In this document: positions 10,502-21,351 of the stretch, one piece after another | Position numbering within the stretch: the stretch's first letter is position 1 | Layout of the letters: each line of letters starts with the position of its first letter | Assembly: GCA_023548195.1 (NCBI GenBank) | Contig: JAJHZJ010000413.1 | Coordinates: 14,939,941-15,003,940 of the forward strand | Reading direction: 5' to 3' | Origin: Bettongia penicillata ogilbyi | Lineage: Eukaryota > Chordata > Mammalia > Diprotodontia > Potoroidae | DNA: 64,000 nucleotides | The notes under the pieces: generated by a model | Database searches by the model: none | The model's input: the letters and a program-made list of their open reading frames with translations, nothing else | What the model was told of the DNA's origin: nothing | Made by a program: the position numbers and the translations under genes

Positions 10502-10957
10502 CTTCCTTCCTTCCTTCCTTCCTTCCTTCCTTCCTTCCTTCCTTCCTTCCTTCCTTCCTTCCTTCCTTCCTTCCTTCCTTCCTCCCTTCCTCCTTCCCTT
10601 TCTCCCTTCCTCCCTCCCTCCCTCCCTTCCTCCCTCCCTCCCTTCCTCCCTCCCTCCCTTCCTCCCTTCCTCCCTCCCTCCCTCCCTCCCTCCCTCCCTT
10701 CCTCCCTTCCTCCCTCCCTCCCTCCCTTCCTCCCTTCCTCCCTTCCTCCCTCCCTCCCTCCCTCCCTCTCTTCCTTCCTTCCTTCCTTCCTTCCTTCCTT
10801 CCTTCCTTCCTTCCTTCCTTCCTTCCCCTTCCTTCCTTCCTTCCTTCCTTCCTTCCTTCCTTCCTTCCTTCCTTCCTTCCTTCCTTCCTTCCTTCCTTCC
10901 TTCCTTCCTTCCTTCCTTCCTTCCTTCCTTCCGTCCTTCCTTCCTTCCTTCCTTCCC
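10502..10957 (+). repeat. (CCTT)n / (GGAA)n array, ~456 bp
   Basis: An almost pure pyrimidine tract with a single purine (G at 10933). The outer parts are CCTT repeats; the middle (about 10583-10768) mixes CCCT and CCTT. On the minus strand it reads GGAA. All ORFs here (runs of SFLP or KEGR) are translations of this repeat. Confidence 0.98.
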
Positions 10958-11075
10958 ATAATAGAATATAAGATTCTTAAGATCAGGGACTGTTACCTTT
11001 TTTACTCGTATCCCTTTTGCCCAACAGAGTGCCTGAGTAAGAGGCACTTAATAAATGCTTGTGAATTGATTCCTT
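10958..11075 (+). mobile_element. L2 LINE 3' end (right part of split copy)
   Basis: It contains 'aagatcagggactgttac', 'agagtgcctgag' and 'gcacttaataaatgcttgtg', the L2 3' terminus. It probably completes the copy that starts at 9130. Confidence 0.75.
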
Positions 11076-11254
11076 GATTAACCATACTAAGATGGAGGCA
11101 GCCTAGTATTCTGAGCCCAAGAGACTTGGGAATAGTACTGTTCCACTGACGAGTAGGCCTGCTTTCAACACTACCCCTACAACCATCATCCAGGGAATCA
11201 ACCCATGTGGCATCTACTTCCTCTGGTTCCCTTGTTCTTTCCTTTTCACTCGCC

Positions 11255-11374
11255 ATGACTACTGCAGATCTGGAAATGAAATTTCTTATCACCAAAGTCC
11301 TTGATGCTGTCAAATGAATCAACATCAAAAATGGATATGATTTTATCAGTGAAAATGGTATTGAAGAAGACATG
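11255..11374 (+). pseudogene. Y-box protein cold-shock domain fragment
   Basis: Bases 11279-11374 translate (+ strand) with the pattern TKVL..VK*.N..NGY.FI..N...ED. This lines up with the start of the Y-box cold-shock domain, whose family sequence includes TKVLGTVKWFNVRNGYGFI. I count 15 of 33 identical positions. The conserved Trp codon is TGA (11315-11317), and the RNP1-like motif is NGYDFI instead of NGYGFI. Nothing similar continues on either side, so this is a short dead fragment, probably of a processed copy. A chance match cannot be fully excluded. It cannot encode a working nucleic-acid-binding domain. Confidence 0.5.
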
Positions 11375-11454
11375 TTACTATCTGTACCCTGAGAATCTCT
11401 GGGCCTTTCCATCCTACTTGTAGCTAAGACCTCGTATATGTTTTGTCTCTCTCC

Positions 11455-11535
11455 CGCATTAGAACATGAGCTCCTTGGGAACAGAGATTGTCTTGCTTTA
11501 ATCTCTGTATCACCAGCACTTTATATGGCGCTTTC
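11455..11535 (+). mobile_element. L2 LINE 3' end fragment
   Basis: 'gaacatgagctccttggga' and 'ctctgtatcaccagcact' are L2 3'-end words. It is truncated before the terminal repeat. Confidence 0.65.
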
Positions 11536-11744
11536 TTCTCCCATTCATTTATTCATACAAAGGAGGGAGAGATCATTTTAACCTTTGGTGGTTGTTGTTC
11601 ATCGTCCTTTGTTGAGGTAAGGCTTTAAAGAGGAGGCAGAACTGCCATGTCAGCACAATTTTATTAATGGTGAAATAAATTCTAGTTTCAAATTAATAAG
11701 TATTTACTTAAAATGAGATGGATAAATGCTCTTGACTAGCCTGT

Positions 11745-11945
11745 TCTCTCTTCCGCCATCCCTGAAATTATTTGGTATGCATCTTATTTTTACTTCTTTG
11801 TACACCTGTTGTTGCCACCCCCTTTTCTCCACCCCATCCCCCACCACACATCCTTCCTAGGATGAGAGAATATAAACTTTATGGAAGCAGAAGCTGTCTT
11901 TATTTTTTCTATCCTCAGTAAATCCTTATAAATACTTGTTGAGGA
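11745..11945 (+). mobile_element. L2 LINE 3' end
   Basis: A sense L2 3' region ending 'taaatccttataaatacttg'. It is diverged. Confidence 0.5.
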
Positions 11946-12465
11946 GATTTCACTGTAGGGAAGTTTTCAAGAGCAAAAGCATTGTATCCTACAGTGCAAA
12001 TGTCTGGTATGTAATTGGTAGATAGAACTTTAGTTCAATACATCTTTTGAAGACAGAAGAGTAAAGGCATGTTTCTTCAACCACGGTCCTTCTTTTGCTC
12101 CCCCCAAAGTCAGAAATAAAATTCGTTCTTGGAGAAAGAAATAAGACATTCCAGGTTATTTCTAAACATAAATCCATTTCCCCCGGGCTGTTCTGGGCCT
12201 TGCAATTCAATTTAATGTGCTCCACAAAGGTCAGCCATACTCTGTTGTGGTCCTTCTGTGATGTCTGGGTCTACCATGTTAGAAAGTGGTTTTAACTTGT
12301 TACATTTAGGCCATAGATCTTTGGCCACTGGTATTCTTTAATCCAGTCTTTTGCTGTAACATAGTTACTACATGCTGTCCAATCCATGTGCTATACGATA
12401 TGTGAATGGAATAGGTTACACAAAGAATCTGTTACAATCTCCATACAAGTTATTTCATCTGAATA
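11946..12465. other. Unassigned non-coding sequence
   Basis: No gene or repeat was recognised. The minus-strand ORF at 11989-12225 and the overlapping plus ORF have no family resemblance. Confidence 0.5.
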
Positions 12466-12469
12466 AGCA

Positions 12470-12562
12470 CTATCTTCATGAGGACAGAGACTGTCCTATA
12501 TCACCAGCACCCAGCACAGTGCCTGTAGCCATAGTAGTTATTTGTTAAATACGTGTTGACCA
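12470..12562 (+). mobile_element. L2 LINE 3' end
   Basis: 'gaggacagagactgtc', 'ccagcacccagcacagtgcc' and a 'gttaaatacgtgttgacc' end. Confidence 0.75.
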
Positions 12563-12756
12563 GTTGGTAATTTCTTTTCTATTAAAATTCTGGGGCCCAG
12601 AGATAACTGTTGTGGACACTTTACTAAAGCTTTTTAAAGTTAGTAAAGTTGAATAAAAATGATTTTGAGAGCTTATGAATGAGGAATGTGTGAAACATGC
12701 ATTTTTTGTGGAATAAAAATTGTTTTCATGACATTAAAAGATATTTTTAAATAGAC

Positions 12757-12960
12757 AGGCACTGTAGTGGAAAGAACATTGGATTTGAGGTCAGGAGACC
12801 TGCATTTGAATTCCAGCCCTGTGACCTGCTAGTTTTAGAAACACGACTGAGTCAATTTATATCTATAACCTTTAGTTTCCTCAGATGTTAAAAAGGGATG
12901 ATAATATTGTTACTACCTACCTCATATTAGGTAAACTCAAGTATCTCTATAAATAAATTT
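12757..12960 (+). mobile_element. MIR-type SINE
   Basis: 'cactgtagtggaaagaacat', 'tttgaggtcaggagacctgc', 'ctttagtttcctcaga' and 'gggatgataatattg' give the MIR order from tRNA-like head to L2-like tail. Confidence 0.85.
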
Positions 12961-13029
12961 TAAAATTTTTTATTAAAATTATTCAGTTTAATTCAACAAA
13001 GTGATAGTTGATATGTATTAGTGTTCTAA

Positions 13030-13205
13030 GATTTACTACATGTTTTGCCAAGGTTATATCATTTCATCCTTGAAATAATCCTCTGAGGTAGGTGCAATTA
13101 TCATCCTCATTTTTTTGTCTGAGTGAGTTGAAGCTGAGAGGTCAAGTTACCTGCCCACAATCATATAGCTAGGCAGTGAGTGAGACAAGATTTGAATCTA
13201 CGTCC
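13030..13205 (-). mobile_element. MIR-type SINE
   Basis: Antisense MIR with 'ataatcctctgaggtagg', then a 'caatcatatagctaggcag' head side. Confidence 0.8.
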
Positions 13206-13320
13206 TCCTAACTTCAGACATTTATTAAATACCTACTATGTTCAAGGCACTATGATGGACCCTGTTGGATACAGAGATGAAAAAACGACATAAGCTTTGT
13301 TGTCAACAAGATTTCTCTCT
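13206..13320 (-). mobile_element. L2 LINE 3' end (antisense)
   Basis: 'atttattaaatacctactat', 'gttcaaggcactatg' and 'gatacagagatgaa' read as the reverse complement of the L2 3' end. Confidence 0.75.
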
Positions 13321-13609
13321 AGTAAATAAAATTATTCTTCATTATAAAAACAAAATGACAAAAAACTGAAGTAGTAAGCATGCTAATAATGAGCACAGAA
13401 GGGAAGTGTTAATGAATTCTGAAAGTCTATTAATACTAATTTAATGATCACATATAGGGTCTCCCGAAGGTTTTTATAAATGCTTATTGATGACCCTTCA
13501 CAAATGGACTTGCCAAAGACTGTTGAAGTTAAGTCACATAAAAGGCATAGATCAGAACAAGTCCATACCCCAGTGAATCTGATAAGAGGATTCTGCATCA
13601 TCCAACCAT

Positions 13610-13830
13610 GAAAAATGAGTTGTCAGGAGTTCCCATTTGGTCTCCATTTATCATCATTTCTTAATTTGCTACATCAACTAAATGCTTTGCCTCCTTCTTA
13701 GAGACTGGCTGCTAATCATTATTTATTTAAGCTTTCAAGTTCAGTGATGGCAGATGCTGTTTTCTGAGCATATAAATATCAATTAGTTTCTCCTGTGGAA
13801 TGGAGCCCCTAATTAGCCTTTGTTCTTTGA
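13610..13830. other. Repeat-poor AT-rich segment, possible conserved element
   Basis: No repeat family was recognised. Several TAAT-type homeodomain cores occur: TAATCATTA (13713-13721), TCAATTAG (13779-13786) and palindromic CTAATTAG (13809-13816). Regulatory function is inferred from texture only. Confidence 0.3.
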
Positions 13831-14021
13831 GATCTTATTTCTGCTGTATCTTCTAAGTTCTGGTGTGTGTATGTATGCATGTGTGTGGGGGAATATTCTG
13901 CTTTCTTCTGTGGCACTCCTAGGATTTCATGCCACCAGGTTGTTTTTCCTCTATTAGAAAGAATTTTATACAGAGAAGAAAAGCCAGTAAAACATATTAT
14001 AAAGGTGTAGAAAGACACATG

Positions 14022-14107
14022 CATATATATATATATACACACACACATGCACACATACATGTGTGTACATATACACACATACATACATATCTATATACAT
14101 ATATATG
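14022..14107. repeat. (TA)n/(CA)n microsatellite
   Basis: Interleaved TATA and CACA dinucleotides. The ORFs rich in H, T, Y and V here are translations of this tract. Confidence 0.9.
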
Positions 14108-14189
14108 CCATAAGCAATAAATAAGATATCGATCAATGTGAGATGATGACTAAACTCCACTCAACAGAGTTGTCTTTTACAGGAGGCTG

Positions 14190-14395
14190 TTCCAAATTTA
14201 ATTCTAGAGTCTTCCCAGTCTTGATTATTTCCTATTTATCCTGTATATATCTTGTTTACACATATTAATATGTTGTCTGTATTAGGCTACAAGCTCCTCC
14301 AGGACAGCAACTGACTTTTACCTTTCTTGAATGTCCAGAACTTAACGTAGTGCCTGGTACATAGTAAGCTGTTAATGTATATTTACTGACTAACT
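14190..14395 (+). mobile_element. L2 LINE 3' end
   Basis: 'gctacaagctcctccaggac', 'tagtgcctggtacatagtaa' and 'tatttactgactaact' mark a sense L2 3' end. Confidence 0.75.
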
Positions 14396-14539
14396 GGCAA
14401 AGAATATCTCAGACACTACAACCTCTATCTCTGACTAGGTATGTGACTTCCTGTCTCATTGTGTCTCTGTTGTGTGTGTGTATATATGTGGGGAGGAGAG
14501 TTGGTAAGAATTATCTCTGGGTTGTTTTTGTTTTTTTTG

Positions 14540-14605
14540 TGTACTCAGTACCTAGCATGGTGCCTTGTACATATTAATACTAGAAAAATATCTCTTGATT
14601 CAATC
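14540..14605 (+). mobile_element. L2 LINE 3' end fragment
   Basis: 'cagtacctagcatggtgcc', 'ttgtacatattaatac'. Short and diverged. Confidence 0.5.
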
Positions 14606-14929
14606 ACAAGTACAAATAGAAGTGCTTCTGAAAATCCAGATTTTTGCTTGTAGCAATCTGACTGATCATTTTCTCCATTTCCTCATCTGCAATAATTTCA
14701 TTCTTTCTGCTACCTCAGCTGGATACCAATATGAACAGAAATTAAACCTTGACGTCTCAACATGGCACCACTGCCAAGACTCAGAAATCTGAAATTCCAC
14801 TCTGACCAAACTTCCTGTCCTACTCCCTCAAACATCTCATTCACATAAAGCATATTCTTTGCCCCGATTATGATGTTTGATCATTGGAGTGATTTCTCTG
14901 CTACTAGTCTATTTTTTTTACTCAGGCAA

Positions 14930-15285
14930 CAGGCATTTATTATTTACCATATGTCACACATTGTGCTAAGCCATGAGGTTACAAAGAAAAACAAATACAT
15001 AGCCCCTGCCCTCAAGGAGCTGATATTCTAATGGAGGAGACCACACAAACAACTAAGTGAAATCAAGATATATTTACTGTGTAAAATGGAAGATAATCTT
15101 AGAAAGAAGGCACTAGCAGTACAAGAGTGCCTGATATGGCAAGGATCCCAATCGGTAGACAGAATTTGAGTCTAAAGAAAGTCAGGAAAGGTAGGTAATG
15201 GAGGTGAGGAAGCAAAACATCCCTAACATGGGGGACAGCCAGTACAAAGCCATGGAGCCAGGAGAGAAAGTGCAATTAGGGCACT
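14930..15285 (-). mobile_element. L2 LINE 3' region (antisense)
   Basis: It begins 'gcatttattatttaccatat', continues 'cctgccctcaaggagctgat', and farther in has 'gacagccagtacaaagccat'. This is the reverse complement of the last few hundred bases of L2. Confidence 0.75.
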
Positions 15286-15349
15286 TTGGCTCCCCTGCTT
15301 TCAGATCTAGCCTTGATCTCGTGGTTTGTTACTTCAATGTAGTAGCAAC

Positions 15350-15565
15350 TCATTAGTTTTCAACCCCTCTTTGTTCATGGACCTCTTTGGTGATCTGGTG
15401 AAACCTATGGATCTTTTCTCAGAAAAATACTTTTAAATAAGTGAAGGAAATAATAAATTCCAGTTAGAAGTTACCAAAAATAAAAATGTATTGTTTTTCC
15501 ATTCAAGGTCACAGACCAACTGAAGTTTATCCTTGGACCTCTTCTTGATGGTACATGGTAGGTTA
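15350..15565. mobile_element. hAT/Charlie-like DNA transposon remnant
   Basis: 'aacctatggatcttttctca', an A-rich middle, and 'cacagaccaac...ggacctctt' resemble small non-autonomous hAT elements. Terminal repeats and target duplications are too decayed to define. Confidence 0.4.
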
Positions 15566-15811
15566 ATAGTATGTAAAATTCCTTTCTACTGACTGGCATC
15601 CCTACATTACTCTGTCCATTAAATTTCTCAGCTTTGTAGGCTTTCACTGAAAAAATATGATGCAGTAGAGTTGATTTGATCCATTACAGATTTACTATTA
15701 ATATACTGTTGTACTCTTGCTGCTGCTTGAAAATATATCTACTCTATATGCTTATTAACTCCTTATCTCATTCTCCTCAGTTATTTTTCCAAACATTCCT
15801 TTCTGCCTACC

Positions 15812-16060
15812 TGTTCAGTTGTTTTTTAGTCATATCTGACTCTTCATGACCCCATTTGGGGTTTTCTTAGCAAAGATCCTGGAGTGATTTGTCATTTCTT
15901 TCTCCAAGTCATTTTATAAATGAGAAAACTGAGGCAAATAGGGGTTGAGTGGCTTGCCCAAGATCATACAGCAGGTGAATGTCTGAGCCTGGATTTGAAC
16001 TCAGGAAGATTTTGACTCCAGACCTGGCACTCTATCCACTGTGCCACCTAAGTGCTCCCT
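15812..16060 (-). mobile_element. Mar1-type SINE
   Basis: Complete antisense copy, from tail 'tgaccccatttggggttttc' to head 'tctatccactgtgccaccta'. Confidence 0.9.
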
Positions 16061-16249
16061 CTGGCTACCTACCAACCTCCATAACTTGAACTCACAGATG
16101 ACCTAGACTTCTAGTTCACTGATAAGATTGAGGTTATTTGACATTAGTTTCCTAAGACTCCTCTCCCATGCTCTTAAACTTCACAATATCATTACTCCTC
16201 CAATCACTGAATAAAATATGGCTATAATGTTAACAAACGTTGGCATTTT

Positions 16250-16640
16250 TACCCATGTTTTTTATCCTGTTCCTCTAATCAACACTGTTCTCCTGCATCT
16301 TCAGTGAAAAGGATGACCTTTCTATCCTACCTTCATACATATAAAAAAAATCAAATGTCTATAATCCTAAAAACAAGCAAACAACCATGAATTACCAAAC
16401 AAACCCATCAAGCCCAAATCATCTCTTTACTCATAAATTTCTTCAAAAAGTTGTCTATATCCAGTGATTTCATTTACTTACTAACTAACTACTCTTTCCT
16501 TAGCTCCCAATAATTGAGATTCTACTCCCATTACTCTACGGAAAAAAATCTAAAGGCCTTTTTTCAATCTTCATCATTTTTTGAGATTTCTGTAGCTCTT
16601 GACACTGTTGACTATCATTTCCTTTTATTTCCATTTTGTT
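16250..16640 (+). mobile_element. L2 LINE reverse-transcriptase fragment
   Basis: The frame containing 16514-16640 reads FFEISVALDTVDYHFLL, which matches the L2-clade RT motif A region (family pattern D.S.AFDTVDH..LL). The catalytic Asp of the motif is replaced by Glu ('FFE'). The match ends abruptly and the ORF runs into a GT repeat. Confidence 0.65.
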
Positions 16641-16765
16641 ATATTATTATTTTTAATAAAAAACCCATCATGTTGGGTCAAGTTACAGATCCTTCTTTGG
16701 AAATCATTGCTTTAGGAAATAGGACAATTTCCTATATGACCCTAGGTTATAGCTCAAAGGAGTAT

Positions 16766-16804
<39 letters not shown>

Positions 16805-17990
16805 GGGGGAGAATGGTACTTTTTATCCATACTTATATGTTAAGACTAACCTCAGAGATTTGGAAAGGGGAGTTCAATTTGAATTTTATCGATGTTTCCA
16901 TCACAATTTTGATGTCCATAATTATTAAGATCAACAGTCTGCATTTTCAGTCATTTCAATGATTCTTTTCTGCCTCCCAGCTCCATCAAAGGCTCCAGTA
17001 ATATTAAAAGCTTCTTCTTTTGTGCTTAATGGGTTGGGACTGTGAGCATCTCACATAGCCTATGTTCTTCTTTTATATACTGATCAGATGAACATGATTT
17101 CCTAGGAGTAGGACTGCAGGGTGCCTACACAAAGGACCAGATCATCGGCATAATTTGGAATATTTTAGGTATTCTTCTGGCCTTCTGCCTCCAAATCAAT
17201 TATTCTGTCATACAGGCATGTTTGTGGGTCTTCAGGGTTCTCCAGGGTTCAAAAAGTGTGAAGAGATCCATGCAGTGTCTCTTTATAACACTTTCTTGCA
17301 TCTGCAAATGTTCCTAACCAGCCCTATGAACATTTTATGCATCACAAAGAAACACAAATTTGTCTTAAAAATGCAAAATGAAGAGGAAAATAGTATATTT
17401 CCACCTCATCATGTAAAGAAGTCATTAATTTCTGGCCATATGGGAAATAGGAAAACTTTGCTATTAGTGCATGAAATGGAAGAATAGGATATAAAAGTCT
17501 GTATAAACTGATAACCAGAATTTGCACACAAAATTTGAAGGGAAAATAGGCTTCAGAAATTATTTTTCAGGTTATATTAATTTAATTCCAAATGAATCTA
17601 TCACTATCTTGCATACAAATGATGCTCAACTTTCCCTTCATGGCTGTATTTTATAAATTTGACAGTTCTTAGATTGGGCAGATAGAGGCACCCTGAATGT
17701 GGCATATGATACTTAACTAGGTAAAGCTGATTCCCTAACAGCTGAAAAGTGGGAACCCACAGATTGGTTCATATTAATGTGGATATTATGAATCAATCCA
17801 AATTTGAATGCCTGACTAACTGGAGCCAATGTTTTCCTTGCTTGGCCCAGTTTATATTACCTGACTAAATGGCAGACTATACTAAGGTGATGAGAATCAT
17901 TAGATGGGAAATGAATAAAGTCAAAAATGGCTTAGCACTGTGAGAAAAATCAACTTTAAATGGTAGGAACTTGTAACACGAGTGTGCTTA
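16641..17990. other. Unassigned non-coding sequence
   Basis: Apart from the GT microsatellite, no gene or assignable repeat was seen. The ORF at 17155-17487 has no recognisable domain and no Kozak or splice support. Confidence 0.5.
16771..16802 (+). repeat. (GT)n microsatellite
   Basis: About 16 uninterrupted GT units. Confidence 0.95.
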
Positions 17991-17998
17991 AGCCACTC

Positions 17999-18224
17999 TT
18001 GTTGTCAGTCATATATTTCTCTTTGTGGGGTTTTCTTGGCAAATATACTAGAATGGTTTGCCATTTCCTTCATCAGCTTATTTTACAGATGAGGAAACTG
18101 ATACAAATAGGGTTAAGTGATTTACCCTGAATCAAACAGACAATAAGTGTTTGTGAAAGGATTTGCACTCAAGTTTTCCTGAATTGAATTTTAGAGCTCT
18201 GTCCACTGGGCCACCTACCTGCCC
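17999..18224 (-). mobile_element. Mar1-type SINE
   Basis: Antisense copy, from tail 'tgtggggttttcttggcaaa' to head 'ctgtccactgggccacctac'. Confidence 0.88.
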
Positions 18225-18284
18225 ATATTCTGGGCTCTTTTGGAGCCTTAGTCTAAACCTCTACTGTTCTCCTGGGGCTCACAG

Positions 18285-18380
18285 TGAGTCAATCAGATAG
18301 TGCCCAAGGTAAGTTGGGATAAATAAGACATAGTTCCTGCCTTCAAAGTGTTTATTATCCAACAGGAATTATAAGGCATG
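18285..18380 (-). mobile_element. L2 LINE 3' end fragment (antisense)
   Basis: 'gataaataagacatagttcc', then 'tgccttcaaagtgtttatt'. Short and partial. Confidence 0.5.
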
Positions 18381-18494
18381 AATACAAATAAACTGGAGTT
18401 GGCTGGGGCATAAAGGTTAAATGACTGGCCCTGTGTTAACTAGTCAGTATGTGTGGACTTGATCTCAGATTTTAGGACCAAATAGATAATTGAA

Positions 18495-18655
18495 GAGATT
18501 TTAGAAATGAAATGGAACTTAATGGCCTTTAAATCAACTCTCTCATCTTTTAGATGAAGAGACTGGGGGTCAAAGAGGATAATTACCTTACCCAGGTGCA
18601 TGCAGCTCATAACTTCTGTCAGATTTTTCAAGACCAGTTCTTCAGCCATTATGCC
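18495..18655 (-). mobile_element. THER1/MIR-type SINE
   Basis: 'aaatggaacttaatggcc', 'agatgaagagactgggggtc' and 'cccaggtgcatgcagctca' in antisense order. Confidence 0.65.
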
Positions 18656-18739
18656 AATTTCATCTCTAAGACTGACTATGCGTTTCTAGATAATTGCTTG
18701 TCTTCACTGAGGAGGAGATTTTTCACAAGGAGTTCTCCA

Positions 18740-18895
18740 GATCAATAAAATTATATGTCATGTCCAAAACAATGTACCTATTTGACTTAACTTCCCTGGG
18801 CTTCAATTTTCTCATCTGTAAAATGAATGAGTTGGACTATATGGTTTCCTACATTCCTTTCAGTTTTAAAAGTCTCTAGGATCCTATGACCTTTC
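18740..18895 (+). mobile_element. THER1/MIR-type SINE 3' part
   Basis: 'ttttctcatctgtaaaatga', 'gttggactatatggtttcc' and 'tctctaggatcctatgacc' give the 3' part of the SINE. Confidence 0.8.
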
Positions 18896-18899
18896 AGCA

Positions 18900-20210
18900 A
18901 GTTATTCTCTATGGGGAATAATATTGTGGTCAGATTCTATTGCATCTCTTTTAGTGGGTAAGATTTAAAGGAATTTCTAGGATTTATAACTGAGAGGAAA
19001 GGTCAAATATGTTATGGTTGTTTCAGGGAGGTGATCTTGCTGAATGAGACTTTAAGTATAAAAATAAGCTCGATATTTTCAAAGAGACTAAACATTAATG
19101 AAATCACATCACTGGAAATGAATGGAAAACTTCAAAAGGACTAGCCAGCAAGGAAAGGAATGTATGTGGCCATAGGGCAATGGAGATTGTCTGGGAATTT
19201 AAGCTGCCTCTCAGTGCTATGACTGACTTTGATTTTCTTCATTAAAGCAAATGTTTTAAACTAAAAATAGAGTTGTCATGTTTAACTAGAAAAGAGGATA
19301 AGGCTAAGGTATAACTGAGTATCTTTAATTGAGAAGCTTATAATGGTAATTATAATCTGATAATTTATAGGTGTCAAGGTGACTTGGTCACCAAAGGTAA
19401 GCGAGAATAAAGAAAAATGTTTTATATAAGATGTCAAAGTAGTAGATGAAACTTGGAACTCATCTGACACTACATTATTAAAGAATTTAGATCAGTGTCT
19501 ACGGTTTTAGAAATTTCTCAGGCTTTTTTTAAATAGACAAATAGAGATTGGAATAAAGGATGAGAATATATGGGAAAGGATTTTGGAAGAGAAGGAACTT
19601 GATTGAAGCAGAGCTATAGGAATTTGTCAGGTAACTGGACCCCATGTATTAAATGCACAATTGATGGGAAATAAACATAAAATGTGGAGAATATGACAAA
19701 GGATTAATGGGATTTGACTAAATTAGAAAAGGTAGAAACAGCCAGAAAGACAAGGAGGATGTTAGTTGATGAGAGCAGTTATTAACCATAGACACATGGT
19801 TACTTGCTTTTTGACAACCCTAATTTTATCCTGCAGTGGATATCATTGATTTGTGTCAATTGGTAACAGCAAAAAGATGTTACGGTTTTGATGGCAGCAA
19901 TGTAAGAGTGTGACTTGCAATAGAAGAAATAAGCAACAGTGACAAGTACAAAGACAGCTTTGATGATGGAGGGGGGAAAAGGAGTGGAAATAGATGAGAC
20001 TGCAGTATATATTTAATAAGAAACTGAAGGAGAGATTTTGTGGAATACAGTTATTCATAGTAATAGCACTTTAAATTTATAAGTCATCCTTGTGAGATAG
20101 GATGTCATGGAAATCCCTAAAGGGTCTATGATTTTGTCAGTATAGGAAACCTCCAGTGTATGACAACCACTTCTGATTTAAAAAAAAAATCAATTATTGG
20201 GAGTTGTTTG
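18900..20210. other. Unassigned non-coding sequence
   Basis: No gene or assignable repeat was seen. ORFs at 19282-19470 and 19843-20058 (both minus) lack recognisable features. Confidence 0.5.
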
Positions 20211-20214
20211 AGTT

Positions 20215-20425
20215 AGGTAAAGGTTAAGTGATTTGTCCACCATCAGATAAGTAGTAATTTCTGAGTTGGGATTTGAACTCTGGGCTTCCTGTCATCAAGC
20301 CAGCACTCACCAAGTGCAGGACATGTCTTAGGTCTTACTGTCCCTATTTTATATGTGAAGAAACTGAGGCTTAGACCAGTACGTCTTCTTTGCTGAATGG
20401 CTTTCCCAGTACATTTCACTATTCT
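20215..20425 (-). mobile_element. MIR-type SINE fragments (antisense)
   Basis: 'gtaaaggttaagtgatttgt' with 'gggatttgaactctgggctt', followed by a second partial piece with 'gaagaaactgaggcttagac'. Two decayed pieces or a rearranged one. Confidence 0.5.
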
Positions 20426-20449
20426 AAAAGAGTCCACAGCAACATATAT

Positions 20450-20760
20450 TGTACTTTTAATGCTGCCCTTATTACAGTCTGTGGGGACCCCTTCCCCAAC
20501 CCAACAGTAATTTGTGAGAAGCCAGACCCATTTACAGCTGGGTGCTGCTTGTGCTGACGCTCACCTCCGACACAGGAATGTATGATCTTCTAGTTTCATG
20601 CCCGTCTTGGTCCTTATAAACAAAAGCCTGTCTAAGCTGGGCCCTTGCCAGTGCAGTTTCTAGATCTAAAACAAAAACCATTGAGACTAGACAAGCTCCT
20701 GACACGTAACTAGTTCATGTGGTAGAATTCTGAGGGATCTGTTCTGACTTGAACTGTATT
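20450..20760. other. Unassigned GC-richer segment
   Basis: It contains 'ccttataaacaaaagcc' (TATA-like at about 20616) and a GC content above its surroundings. It could be an old LTR, but no paired ends or polyadenylation signal were found. Confidence 0.3.
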
Positions 20761-20767
20761 AGTGCTG

Positions 20768-21015
20768 GTCTACAGTAGAAAAATACTGGATTTGGAATCA
20801 AAGAGACTAGACTGCAATTCTGGCTCTGCCACTATCCCAAGTACTTAACACAGTGCTTGGCACATTGTAAGTGCTTAATAAATACTCATTGACTGACTCA
20901 GTGACCTTAGGTAAGTCACTGAACCTCTACATAATTCAATTTTCTCCTCTGTAAAATGGAGTGGACCTAATGACCTCTAAATTACTTTCCACATCTAAAT
21001 TTGTGACTTTATAAT
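20768..21015 (+). mobile_element. MIR-type SINE split by an L2 3' end
   Basis: The head part 'aatactggatttggaatcaa...tggctctgccacta' and the body 'gtgaccttaggtaagtcact...ctctgtaaaatgga' flank a 65-bp L2 3' terminus at 20837-20901. Confidence 0.8.
20837..20901 (+). mobile_element. L2 LINE 3' terminus inserted in a MIR
   Basis: 'cccaagtacttaacacagtg', 'cttggcacattgtaagtgct', then 'taataaatactcattgactg'. Only the last 65 bp are present. Confidence 0.75.
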
Positions 21016-21351
21016 ACTTCCCTGCTGTTTCCAGTTTGGCTGGCTATCAGCAGCTCATCCACCACCTGCTGTTATCTCCAGAGACCTGTGTTTTTCTGGA
21101 CAGGACTCACAGAGGCAGTTTTGCCTTCTGGGTAATTGGGATGAAGTCTGTGGCCCCATTCCTTCCTCCCTCTCTTCTGATGGATCTTTAGCCCTGATTC
21201 TAGCTCACTGTCTGTTTTGATTCTCCCTTTTTTGAAGCCAATTCTAAAAGTTAGCTTTGATATAGCAACTGACTGGGGATCATGGCTAGTGTGGATTTAA
21301 AGGGGCCCAAGAATTGAAGCCTTGTTTTATTAGGGAGTTAACACCTTGTTA

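Noticed and set aside
10381..11047. Long ORFs on both strands (up to 196 codons)
   Set aside because: They are translations of the CCTT/GGAA array in several frames, with repeated SFLP or KEGR units and no gene signals.
11002..11412. 136-codon minus-strand ORF
   Set aside because: It overlaps an L2 end and the Y-box-like remnant on the other strand; no domain is recognisable.
16514..16843. 109-codon ORF
   Set aside because: The first part is decayed L2 reverse transcriptase; the rest runs through a GT repeat. Not a gene.
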